Assembly (NCBI GenBank): GCA_009781955.1
Contig: WQUT01000079.1
Span: forward strand, 1 to 18,738
DNA length: 18,738 bases
From: Pseudomonadota bacterium
GTDB taxonomy: Bacteria; Pseudomonadota; Alphaproteobacteria; Rs-D84
Direction: 5' to 3'
Positions 1-5,651 of this stretch are shown in pieces (positions within the stretch are counted from its first letter, which is position 1; every line of letters starts with the position of its first letter). The notes beneath the pieces were generated by a model, which was not told where the DNA came from, did not search any database, and was given only the letters and a program-made list of their open reading frames with translations. Position numbers and translations under genes: made by a program.

Positions 1-96
1 CCCGCAGGGCGGTGGGGGAGGCTTTTGCTGAAAATTCACATAGCCTCCCCCCCGGCGCGCGAGAAAGCGCCGCCGCCCCCCTCCAAGGGAGGGGGG
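1..96. repeat. Palindromic element inside the RT reading frame (left end cut by window)
   Basis: The terminal unit CCCCCCTCC-aag-GGAGGGGGG lies at 76-96. Inside it are the hairpin CGGCGC/GCGCCG (53-58, 67-72) and a perfect inner inverted repeat GGGGGAGGCT/AGCCTCCCCC (14-23, 42-51) around a short AT-rich centre. CCC-gca-GGG at 1-9 is what remains of the left hairpin. The layout matches the copies in ftsE and rbfA. The reading frame passes through it without a stop. Confidence 0.8.
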
Positions 97-638
97 AATT
101 GGTTGATGTTCTGCGCGATATAATTTATTCCGCGGGCGGCGGTAAAAATCTGCCTATTGGGAATCTGTGCTCACAGTGGATGGGCAATCTGTATCTGAAC
201 GAACTGGACCGTTTTGTGAAAAATGACCTGGGCGTCCGCGATTACGTGCGATATAGCGACGATTTTTGCTTGTTTTCCAATGACAAGGCCCAGCTGCGGG
301 AATGGCGCGCGCAAATCCGTGAATTTCTGGATTCGCACCTCGGGCTGGAATTTTCAAAGTCTGAAATCTTTCCCGTCGCCAACGGGCTGGATTTTGTGGG
401 ATACCGGCATTTCGGGGACTTTGTTCTGCTGCGCAAGCGCACCGCAAAGCGGATCCGGGCGCGCCTGCAACGGATTGGCGGGATGCGCGAAATTCCGGCC
501 GCGGCTGCGGGTAAAATCCGCGGACAAGTGGCCAGCGCGTATGGATGGATGAAGTTTGCTTGCTCTTACAATATGCGGAAAAGCGTGCAATTCGTAAAAT
601 TGAAAAATATGGTCGGAATAGAACAGCATTCGCATTGA
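3..638 (+). CDS. Reverse transcriptase, DGR type, C-terminal part (5' end outside window)
   Basis: RNA-directed DNA polymerase. In a diversity-generating retroelement (DGR) this enzyme copies a template repeat with adenine-directed errors into a target gene. The frame is open to the left edge, so the GTG at 12 is not a credible start and the N-terminal part is missing. Visible motifs are LPIGNLCSQ (about 150-176), whose IGxxxSQ form is typical of DGR enzymes rather than the QGxxxSP of most bacterial RTs; the catalytic box YVRYSDDF with YSDD at 252-263; and GLDFVGYRHF followed by a basic thumb-like segment. Residues encoded by 1-96 come from a palindromic element inserted in frame; normal RT sequence resumes at about ELVDVLRDII. 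No template repeat or accessory gene is visible downstream, where efp begins 50 bp later; they could lie upstream. The RT assignment is firm; the DGR subtype rests mainly on the SQ motif. Confidence 0.85.
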   Translation, partial: RRAVGEAFAENSHSLPPGARESAAAPLQGRGELVDVLRDIIYSAGGGKNLPIGNLCSQWMGNLYLNELDRFVKNDLGVRDYVRYSDDFCLFSNDKAQLREWRAQIREFLDSHLGLEFSKSEIFPVANGLDFVGYRHFGDFVLLRKRTAKRIRARLQRIGGMREIPAAAAGKIRGQVASAYGWMKFACSYNMRKSVQFVKLKNMVGIEQHSH

Positions 639-662
639 CATGCCGTTAAAATGTTTTATAAT
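635..662 (+). promoter_or_regulatory. Consensus sigma-70 promoter of efp
   Basis: TTGACA at 635-640 and TATAAT at 657-662 are both perfect consensus hexamers, with a 16-bp spacer. The -35 box contains the TGA stop codon of the reverse transcriptase (636-638). Transcription would start near 669, about 20 bp before the efp ATG, with GAGG at 680-683 as ribosome binding site. efp is therefore independent of the RT gene. Confidence 0.85.
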
Positions 663-688
663 CCGGCGAATTAAAGAAAGAGGCACCG

Positions 689-1252
689 ATGGCAACAACT
701 GCAAACGACATGCGCGTGGGCTGGGTCATTTCCCACAATGGCAAAAGATTCGCCGTGACATCAATCACAAAGGTCAAACCGGGCAAGGGCGGCGCGTTTG
801 TCCAGGCCGACCTGCGCGATATTGATTCCGGCAACAAGGGCGGCGACCGCTGGCGGGCCGAAGACAAGGTTGAAAAGCTGATGGTGGAAGATGTGGAATG
901 CCAGTTTATGTATACCGACGGCACGGACAGCTATTTTATGAACCTGTCCGATTATGAACAGTTTACCTTGCCCAATGATAGCTTGGGCGAGCAGGTTAAA
1001 TTCTTGCAGCCGGAAATGAAGGTCATGGCAAATTTTGTAGAGGGCCATCCGGTATCCATAAACTTACCCAAAACCGTGACGGCGATTGTGGCCGAGACCG
1101 AGCCGGCGTTAAAGGGTCAAACCGCGGCCGGCGGGGGAAAGCCCGCGATTCTGGACAACGGCGTCCGCGTCCAGGTTCCGGTGTTTGTGGAACAGGGCGA
1201 GAAAATCGTGGTCAATACGGAAAGTATGGAATACGTTGAAAGGGCGAAGTAA
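689..1252 (+). CDS. efp: Translation elongation factor P
   Basis: Cytoplasmic tRNA-shaped factor that enters the ribosome between the P and E sites and relieves stalling at proline runs. At 187 residues it is the normal family length. The N-terminal KOW-like domain carries the tip loop KPGKGGAF, with Lys33 equivalent to the E. coli Lys34 that receives the post-translational modification in many bacteria; no modifying enzyme is in the window. The two OB domains follow, with family motifs such as PALKGQTAAGGGKPA near residues 132-147 and the C-terminal VNTESMEYVERAK. The ATG at 689 is chosen because it has GAGG six bases upstream and the protein then aligns with EF-P from its second residue. 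It is expressed from the consensus promoter at 635-662 and followed by palindromic repeats rather than another gene. Confidence 0.97.
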   Translation: MATTANDMRVGWVISHNGKRFAVTSITKVKPGKGGAFVQADLRDIDSGNKGGDRWRAEDKVEKLMVEDVECQFMYTDGTDSYFMNLSDYEQFTLPNDSLGEQVKFLQPEMKVMANFVEGHPVSINLPKTVTAIVAETEPALKGQTAAGGGKPAILDNGVRVQVPVFVEQGEKIVVNTESMEYVERAK

Positions 1253-1286
1253 TGTGTTCCCCTCCGGGGGCACAGGGGCGATGCCG

Positions 1287-1441
1287 TGGTTCCCCTCCTG
1301 TGGAGGGGTGCCGTCTCGGCGCGCGATAGCGCGACGGACGGCGGGGTGGTTTTATTTGATTTTTAAATTTGGGCAACCACCCCGTCATCCGCCTGCGCTG
1401 CGCTGCGGCGAGATGCCACCCCTCCGAGGGAGGGGAACCGC
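1287..1441. repeat. Palindromic element, intergenic copy downstream of efp
   Basis: The outer ends are inverted copies: GTGGTTCCCCTCC-tgt-GGAGGGG on the left and CCCCTCC-gag-GGAGGGGAACCGC on the right. Internally there is a left hairpin CGCGC-gata-GCGCG, an inner pair GGGGTGGTT/AACCACCCC and a T/A-rich centre near 1350-1370. It is the same architecture as the copies inside ftsE and rbfA but here lies in a 281-bp gap with no convincing gene. An upstream GC-rich stretch (1253-1286) may be a fragment of another copy. Confidence 0.8.
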
Positions 1442-1459
1442 AGAGCGCGAAAACTTTGG

Positions 1460-1508
1460 AATCCGCGGAACGCGCGGATTAATTAATCCCCCTCGTCAGA
1501 GGGGGATT
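1460..1508. terminator. Two tandem hairpins between efp and the convergent minus-strand genes
   Basis: AATCCGCG-gaacg-CGCGGATT (1460-1480) is followed by AATCCCCCTC-gtca-GAGGGGGATT (1485-1508), both with perfect arms. The second is followed by GTTTTAT on the plus strand, a modest U-tract. The position between efp and the oppositely oriented gene ending at 1534 suits a shared terminator, although the second hairpin also resembles a terminal unit of the palindromic elements. Confidence 0.6.
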
Positions 1509-1533
1509 GTTTTATGGTTCATAATTCCTGCAT

Positions 1534-1830
1534 TTAATGACCGTCCCGGCCGTCCAATGCTTTCTTGATTTGTCTGATTTTGTTTGCCGGAATTTTGCGG
1601 CTTAATTGTTTAACCACGCGGTCCAGGTATTTGTCTTCGCGCACGAACGCGCAGACCTGGGTGAACACATCCAAACCACCCCTCAAACCATAGCATATTG
1701 TAAAGCCGCCCGTATCGTTTATACAAGCATGGCATTTTTCCTGATTGGAGAATTGCATGGGGCGGAAGTCTTCAAATTTAACCGTGGGATTTTTTCTTTG
1801 ATCAGTGGAAACGGATATTTGTGTGCTCAT
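1534..1830 (-). CDS. Hypothetical protein, second gene of the RHH operon
   Basis: I do not recognise this 98-residue protein. The N-terminal third is polar. The middle has a cysteine cluster (CHAC at residues 33-36, further Cys at 46 and 60) that could bind metal or form disulfides, and the C-terminal third is strongly basic with a helical look (LDRVVKQLSRKIPANKIRQIKKAL). It starts 23 bp after the stop of the RHH/CopG-like gene in the same direction, so the two are probably co-transcribed. The ribosome binding site is weak (AAGAA about 8 bases before ATG). Its position next to an autoregulated antitoxin-like gene makes a toxin or co-regulator role possible, but no toxin motif is visible. Confidence is for being a real gene. 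Confidence 0.55.
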   Translation of the reverse strand: MSTQISVSTDQRKNPTVKFEDFRPMQFSNQEKCHACINDTGGFTICYGLRGGLDVFTQVCAFVREDKYLDRVVKQLSRKIPANKIRQIKKALDGRDGH

Positions 1831-1853
1831 ATTAATTCTTTTTAGTTTGGTTG

Positions 1854-2102
1854 TTATTTTGCGCCGGGTTTTCCCTTGATCTGGTCTTCGGGAATGTTGG
1901 CCAGCGAAAACAGGACGCTGGATATCAGCGACTGATAGGGGACATGCTGTCCTTCGGCCAGTTCTTTGATTTTATCCAGGATGGGTTTGGGAATACGCAT
2001 ATTGATAACGCAGTCGGATTTGTTGAACGCACGGAACACGGCGTATTCTTTCAGCAAGGTCTCTATGTTCATTACAAACAACTGCTGCATCACATTTGGC
2101 AT
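1854..2102 (-). CDS. Small RHH/CopG-like antitoxin or transcriptional regulator
   Basis: The 82-residue product carries a C-terminal segment VINMRIPKPILDKIKEL...VPYQSLISSVLFS (about residues 32-64). This has the pattern of a ribbon-helix-helix DNA-binding fold as in CopG/BrnA-type antitoxins: a short beta strand, helix A, a turn, then helix B. A frame extending to 2249 is open, but the ATG at 2102 is preferred: it has AAAAGG seven bases upstream and lies downstream of a good promoter (2140-2167), whereas the longer version would be translated through that promoter. A 15-bp direct repeat overlaps the promoter, the usual arrangement for self-repression. The gene immediately downstream is the unknown 98-residue protein; no recognisable toxin sits upstream, so a conventional BrnT-BrnA pair is unlikely. 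Confidence 0.7.
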   Translation of the reverse strand: MPNVMQQLFVMNIETLLKEYAVFRAFNKSDCVINMRIPKPILDKIKELAEGQHVPYQSLISSVLFSLANIPEDQIKGKPGAK

Positions 2103-2116
2103 ATCAATACCTTTTG

Positions 2117-2155
2117 CTATACCATTGTATTCGCAAGTCACTATACCATTGTATT
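2117..2155 (-). promoter_or_regulatory. Two 15-bp direct repeats, probable operator of the RHH regulator
   Basis: AATACAATGGTATAG occurs twice on the minus strand, at 2155-2141 and 2131-2117, exactly identical, with a 24-bp period. The first copy covers most of the -10 box and the second lies in the initial transcribed region. This is the expected place for a repressor binding site controlling the RHH gene. Confidence 0.6.
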
Positions 2156-2167
2156 TACACATGTCAA
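2140..2167 (-). promoter_or_regulatory. Sigma-70 promoter of the RHH operon
   Basis: On the minus strand TTGACA (2167-2162) and TATAGT (2145-2140) are separated by 16 bp. The predicted start of transcription is near 2133, about 30 bases before the ATG at 2102. Confidence 0.75.
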
Positions 2168-2383
2168 TACATTTGTGATGTCCGGTGTAATGGCGCGCGT
2201 ATGGGCTTTTGTATATGGGTCTGGGTTGTTTGACCGGATCCCCGGACATTTCCTCATACTACGCCTTTGGCGCGATTTCGGAAATTCCGGGGATGACATT
2301 TAATGATAATTTGACTATTACAATTTGGTTGCTTTTTCGCGGCCGCTCTAATAGAATCAAACCAACTTGAAAGGAAAGGAAAT

Positions 2384-3706
2384 ATGTTTAGGAAATCATT
2401 GTATTTGGTTTTTGCTTTTTGCGGTCTGTTCTTGTTCGGCCCTGCGAATGCAGAGTTAAAAGTGGATATCATCGCCGGCGACTTTCGGCCGATTCCGATC
2501 GCGATTCAGGATTTTGAGGCGCCGGCGAAATTAAAAAAACAGGCGACAGAACTGCGCGACGTCGTGGTTGCCGACCTGAAATCAACCGGATTGTTCCGCA
2601 TTATAAACAAGAATGCGTTTCCGGAAAATGTCCGGATGGACGATATGCCGAATTTTGCGAACTGGTCAATGGTAAAGGCCCAGGTGCTGGTCCAGGCAAA
2701 ACTTTACGAGGCCGAAGGCGGCAAATACGGACTGAAATACTATGTCTGGGATGTCGCGGGCAAGGAACAGATAGAGGCCCAGGATTTGCAGGGCAGCGCG
2801 AAATCCGCCCGCCGTCTGGCGCATATTATGGCGGATGGGATTTACGAGCGTTTGACGGGAGAGCACGGATATTTTGACACCCAGATAGTCTTCATCGGGC
2901 AAAGCGGCGACATTCGGTCGCCGACAAAGCGTCTGGCAATAATGGACAGCGACGGCTATGGCATGCGGTTCATGTCTGATGACCGGGTCATGGTGATGTC
3001 GCCGCACTTTTCGCCGAATATGCGGACGATAGTATTCCTGTCCTATCGCGACGACGACCCGATGGTTTGGACGCTGAACCTGAACACCGGGGAGCAGCGG
3101 CGTCTGGGCAAATTCGGCGGGATGACATTCGCGCCGCGCTTTTCGCCGGACGGGACGCGCATCGCGCTCACTCTCGCCAAAAACGGCACGACGAATTTGT
3201 ATGAATATGATATAGAGGACAAGACGTTGCGCCAGCTGACATCGGGCGATTATATTGATACCTCGCCTTCGTATTCGCCGGACGGGAAAAAGCTGGCGTT
3301 CAATTCCAACCGGTCGGGCAGCCAGCAGCTGCACATCCTGGACCTGGAAACGATGAAGGATAAACGGCTGAGCTTTGGCAACGGCCGCTATGCGACGCCG
3401 GCGTGGGGCCCGCGCGGGGACTTTATCGCCTTTACGAAAATTGTGGATGAAACATTCTATATCGGCATTATGACGCCCGCGGGCAAGAATGAAAGAATCC
3501 TGGCCAGCGGCTGGTTTATGGAGGCCCCCAGCTGGGCCCCCGGCGGCCGTCGCGTCGTTTATTACGAAACCGAAAAAATGCCCGACGGCAAGGGCCGCCA
3601 GAGCCATATCCGCAGCGTGGACATCATGGGCCAGAATGATTATGAAATAAAGCTGCCCGACGGCCTCTCCGGTCTGGAGCCAACATGGTCGCCGACGCTG
3701 CCCTAA
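2384..3706 (+). CDS. tolB: Tol-Pal system protein TolB
   Basis: Periplasmic beta-propeller protein of the Tol-Pal complex, which links the inner membrane, peptidoglycan and outer membrane and helps constriction of the outer membrane at division. It has 440 residues, close to the family norm. A signal peptide ends at ANA|E (residue 23). The N-terminal alpha/beta domain follows (about 24-165), then the propeller with repeated WD40/PD40 blades such as FSPDGTRIALTL, YSPDGKKLAFNSNRSG, WGPRGDFIAFT and WAPGGRRVVYY. The ATG at 2384 is preceded by AAGGAAAGG. A weak promoter (TTGGTT, 18 bp, TAATAG, about 2329-2358) can be drawn upstream but is not compelling. The usual neighbours tolQ, tolR, tolA and pal are absent from the window, so tolB is detached here. 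A half palindromic element follows directly after the stop. Confidence 0.96.
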   Translation: MFRKSLYLVFAFCGLFLFGPANAELKVDIIAGDFRPIPIAIQDFEAPAKLKKQATELRDVVVADLKSTGLFRIINKNAFPENVRMDDMPNFANWSMVKAQVLVQAKLYEAEGGKYGLKYYVWDVAGKEQIEAQDLQGSAKSARRLAHIMADGIYERLTGEHGYFDTQIVFIGQSGDIRSPTKRLAIMDSDGYGMRFMSDDRVMVMSPHFSPNMRTIVFLSYRDDDPMVWTLNLNTGEQRRLGKFGGMTFAPRFSPDGTRIALTLAKNGTTNLYEYDIEDKTLRQLTSGDYIDTSPSYSPDGKKLAFNSNRSGSQQLHILDLETMKDKRLSFGNGRYATPAWGPRGDFIAFTKIVDETFYIGIMTPAGKNERILASGWFMEAPSWAPGGRRVVYYETEKMPDGKGRQSHIRSVDIMGQNDYEIKLPDGLSGLEPTWSPTLP

Positions 3707-3708
3707 TT

Positions 3709-3752
3709 CCCCTCCTTTGGAGGGGTGCCGCCCGAATGGGCGGCGGGGAGGG
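3709..3752 (+). repeat. Half palindromic element after tolB
   Basis: CCCCTCC-ttt-GGAGGGG (3709-3725) and CCGCCC-gaat-GGGCGG (3728-3743) are followed by GGGGAGGG. This is the left terminal unit and left hairpin of the element family; the right half is missing. It begins two bases after the tolB stop codon and may serve as a terminator or RNA-stabilising end. Confidence 0.7.
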
Positions 3753-3771
3753 TTTGCTAACCACTTGAAAC

Positions 3772-4224
3772 ATGAAACGAGCACTACTGTTCCTTTCTTT
3801 ATTCTCTCTGCTCTGCGCCCCCGCAATGGCAAAGACGAAACAGCCGCCTAAAAACACCATCGGCGGTCCGGTTGATGCGGTTGTTGAGTATGTCACCGAC
3901 GGCGATACTTTCTCTGCAATGGTTGAATTGAAGAATGGCGGCGAAATTACGGTGCGCGTTCGCATTCTGGAAATTGACGCGCCGGAAATGAACGGCCAGT
4001 GCCAGTCGGAGACCGATGGCGCGATCGCGGCCAAGGAACGCTTGGCTGAATTGTTGCCGCTGGGAAAGCGCATCCGGCTTTACGATGTGAAAGACGATAA
4101 ATACTTGGGTCGGATAGATGCGATTGTGAAAGATTACGATGGCCGCAATATCGGCGAAGTCATGCTGGATGAAAAATTTGCGCGGCCGTATGCGGGCCAC
4201 AAACGACAGTCGTGGTGTGAGTAA
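3772..4224 (+). CDS. Secreted thermonuclease-like (SNase domain) protein
   Basis: SNase-fold calcium-dependent nuclease cutting DNA or RNA at phosphodiester bonds. It has 150 residues with an N-terminal signal peptide ending at AMA|K (residue 20), so it acts in the periplasm or outside the cell. The catalytic set of staphylococcal nuclease can be mapped: DGDT at 43-46 (Asp21 equivalent is Asp45), Arg64 in RILEIDAPE (Arg35), Asp69 and Glu72 (Asp40, Glu43), and Arg114 in KYLGR (Arg87). The C-terminal ARPYAGHKRQSWC is typical of proteobacterial members. The start lacks a clear Shine-Dalgarno sequence, and upstream lies only the half palindromic element after tolB, so it may depend on read-through from tolB. 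It converges on the minus-strand gene ending at 4228, with three bases between them. Confidence 0.9.
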   Translation: MKRALLFLSLFSLLCAPAMAKTKQPPKNTIGGPVDAVVEYVTDGDTFSAMVELKNGGEITVRVRILEIDAPEMNGQCQSETDGAIAAKERLAELLPLGKRIRLYDVKDDKYLGRIDAIVKDYDGRNIGEVMLDEKFARPYAGHKRQSWCE

Positions 4225-4227
4225 TGA

Positions 4228-4536
4228 TTATTTTTTGGTAACAGAATTATGAATTTTAGCCAGCCATTTTTTATCTTCTTCATGGTGGCCGCGGATTTTT
4301 TCCCGGCGCGATTTTAATAATGCAGGTTTGTCGTTAAAATAGTTTTCCAATAATAAAGCCAGATCTGCCAGCTCGTTGTTCAATTTGCCGTGCAGGAAGT
4401 TCACAGATTCTTTAGACGCATCTTTTGTTGCCTTTAGTACGCGCTCTTGATCGGATAAAACTTGCACTTCCCTGCAGTGATCCAATATAGCATATATTTT
4501 GAGAAAATCCGGATAAGGAAATAAATTTTCGGTCAT
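4228..4536 (-). CDS. Hypothetical small charged protein downstream of plsC
   Basis: I do not recognise this 102-residue protein. It is highly charged, without signal peptide or membrane segment, and reads as mostly helical: a central LNNELADLALLLENYF helix and a C-terminal RREKIRGHHEEDKKWLAKIH stretch. It is a convincing gene because TAAGGAG lies seven bases before the ATG and it follows plsC by 16 bp in the same direction, so the two are probably one transcript. The AT-richer composition differs somewhat from plsC. No function is proposed. Confidence 0.65.
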   Translation of the reverse strand: MTENLFPYPDFLKIYAILDHCREVQVLSDQERVLKATKDASKESVNFLHGKLNNELADLALLLENYFNDKPALLKSRREKIRGHHEEDKKWLAKIHNSVTKK

Positions 4537-4552
4537 GTAAATCTCCTTATGC

Positions 4553-5242
4553 TTACGCGCTGCGGCGTTGAATCGCTGCGGCGATTTCGTCCAGTGTCGC
4601 GGTGGGCGCCAGGGCGGGCCCGAAGTAAATATTCGCGGTGCCGGGATGCATGCGCCCCTTCTTTGGCCAGAATTTTCCGGAATCCGTTCCGACCGGAATA
4701 ATGGGCAGGTTCAGTTGTTCCGCGATAAACAGCAAGCCGCGTTTTATTTTTATAGGCTGGCCGGGTTTGGCGCGCGTGCCTTCGGGAAATATTGCCAGCG
4801 TCATTCCGCGCCGAATTTTTTTATCCACCTCTGCGACAAGACGGTTCATATTCGTCGCGCCCGCCGCGCGGTTGACGGGCTGCAGCCCTATGCGCGCGAA
4901 CGCCCATCCGTATATCGGAATCCACATCAGCTCTCGCTTTAATATAAAGAAAACGTTCGGGACATAGACGGACAGGGCCGCGACCTCTAGAATAGACATG
5001 TGTTTGGACGCGATAATTGGTGACTGGTGACTTGCGATTGGTGACTGGTGATTAGCAAAAGGAGAATTATGGATTTTATACTTTATCCCTGCGAAAATGC
5101 GCGCGACCTGCAACACGCCCCACGCGTCCGTCACCATAAAGCGGCGCGTCAGCCATGCGGACGGCAGCGCGACAAGCAGCAAGGGCGCCCAAAGCGTAAA
5201 CCAGACGGCCAGCGCGATTTTGAAAATGATGGTGCGAAACAT
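4553..5242 (-). CDS. plsC: 1-acyl-sn-glycerol-3-phosphate acyltransferase
   Basis: Membrane-associated enzyme that adds the second acyl chain to lysophosphatidic acid to make phosphatidic acid, the precursor of phospholipids. It has 229 residues. An N-terminal hydrophobic segment (about 3-30) is followed by the catalytic block HMSILE at 81-86, an HX4E form instead of the commoner HX4D but seen in other proteobacterial members. The substrate-binding FPEGTR is at 152-157, then the IIPVG strand. The start at 5242 (MFRTIIF) is preferred over an upstream frame to 5296 because GAGG lies seven bases before it. Just before the active-site histidine, residues about 60-77 are encoded by a 21-bp tandem repeat that yields a repeated HQSPIAS peptide and displaces the usual sequence. 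In many alphaproteobacteria plsC follows ftsE-ftsX-DUF218; here that trio is 5.6 kb away on the other strand. Confidence 0.93.
   Translation of the reverse strand: MFRTIIFKIALAVWFTLWAPLLLVALPSAWLTRRFMVTDAWGVLQVARIFAGIKYKIHNSPFANHQSPIASHQSPIIASKHMSILEVAALSVYVPNVFFILKRELMWIPIYGWAFARIGLQPVNRAAGATNMNRLVAEVDKKIRRGMTLAIFPEGTRAKPGQPIKIKRGLLFIAEQLNLPIIPVGTDSGKFWPKKGRMHPGTANIYFGPALAPTATLDEIAAAIQRRSA
5016..5051. repeat. 21-bp tandem repeat inside plsC
   Basis: ATTGGTGACTGGTGA occurs at 5016-5030 and 5037-5051 with CTTGCG between, a 21-bp period or seven codons. On the coding strand it gives HQSPIAS followed by HQSPI. The reading frame is kept and the catalytic histidine follows four residues later. 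Confidence 0.8.
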
Positions 5243-5366
5243 GATGAACCTCGGCTTTATTGAGACCAACATACCGCATAACGCGGTGTGTTGCAAATGT
5301 AAAATTAAAGTGACTACCCCGGAAACCTTTGGTCGTGCGCAACATCGCGCACTCCCAGGTTTCCAT

Positions 5367-5438
5367 CCCTTCTAAGAAGGGGAATTCGCGCTCATTTGCT
5401 TAAAATTATGAGCACTAAATTGCCCTTCTCAGAAGGGC
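5367..5438. repeat. Short palindromic element upstream of plsC
   Basis: The terminal units are CCCTTCT-a-AGAAGGG (5367-5381) and GCCCTTC-tca-GAAGGGC (5422-5438). Between them is the inverted pair GCTCAT/ATGAGC around an AT-rich centre. It is a compact, AT-richer variant of the element family. Together with the hairpin, promoter and terminators listed next, it fills the 409-bp gap 5243-5651, in which I see no gene. Confidence 0.7.
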
Positions 5439-5481
5439 CGAAAATCTTGGCGGCACTTTCTCGTGCGCCTTAGATTTTCGG
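5438..5481. other. Long imperfect hairpin
   Basis: CCGAAAATCT (5438-5447) pairs perfectly with AGATTTTCGG (5472-5481). Inside, GGC-g-GCAC pairs with GTGCGCC around a six-base loop TTTCTC. It directly abuts the palindromic element at 5367-5438. Neither side has a T-tract, so a terminator role is not obvious; a second mobile palindrome or a structured RNA is equally possible. Confidence 0.6.
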
Positions 5482-5522
5482 GGTAATCAAACCAGCACAT
5501 AAATACGAATCAATATATGTAA

Positions 5523-5551
5523 TTGATTTTTTAGGTGATTTGTGGTATAAT
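5523..5551 (+). promoter_or_regulatory. Sigma-70 promoter upstream of the tail-fibre-like gene
   Basis: TTGATT (5523-5528), a 17-bp spacer and a perfect TATAAT (5546-5551). Transcription would start near 5558, immediately before a terminator hairpin. Confidence 0.8.
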
Positions 5552-5564
5552 ACATCCCAAAGAT

Positions 5565-5589
5565 AACCGCCATGATGGGCGGTTTTTTT
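5565..5589 (+). terminator. Intrinsic terminator in the leader of the tail-fibre-like gene
   Basis: AACCGCC-atgatg-GGCGGTT followed by at least five T. It begins within about 10 bases of the predicted transcription start, so it would cut the transcript to about 30 nt unless bypassed. Confidence 0.8.
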
Positions 5590-5602
5590 AATACGAATTT
5601 TT

Positions 5603-5635
5603 GTAGGGGCAAATAATTATTTGCCCCTACTTTTT
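5603..5635 (+). terminator. Second leader hairpin, 28-bp perfect palindrome with T-tract
   Basis: The palindrome at 5603-5630 has 14-bp arms, starts GTAGGGGCAAAT and ends ATTTGCCCCTAC, and is followed by TTTTT (5631-5635). In RNA it forms a long stem plus U-run, a standard terminator shape. It ends just before the AAGGA ribosome binding site of the gene at 5652. A similar GTAGGGGC...GCCCCTAC palindrome occurs as a dispersed repeat in many bacteria. Confidence 0.7.
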
Positions 5636-5651
5636 ACAAAAGGATATAGAA

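Noticed and set aside
12..14. GTG as start codon of the reverse transcriptase
   Set aside because: The frame is open to the window edge, the first residues are element-derived, and RT N-terminal motifs are missing, so the true start is outside the window.
1185..1568. Plus-strand frame of 127 codons after efp
   Set aside because: It starts inside efp and runs through the palindromic element and hairpins. The product is Pro/Arg/Gly-rich repeat translation with no ribosome binding site.
2666..3832. Long open frame of 388 codons on the minus strand
   Set aside because: It lies antisense to tolB, whose protein is clearly recognisable. The antisense translation is Arg/His/Pro-rich without any domain, a by-product of GC-rich codon use.
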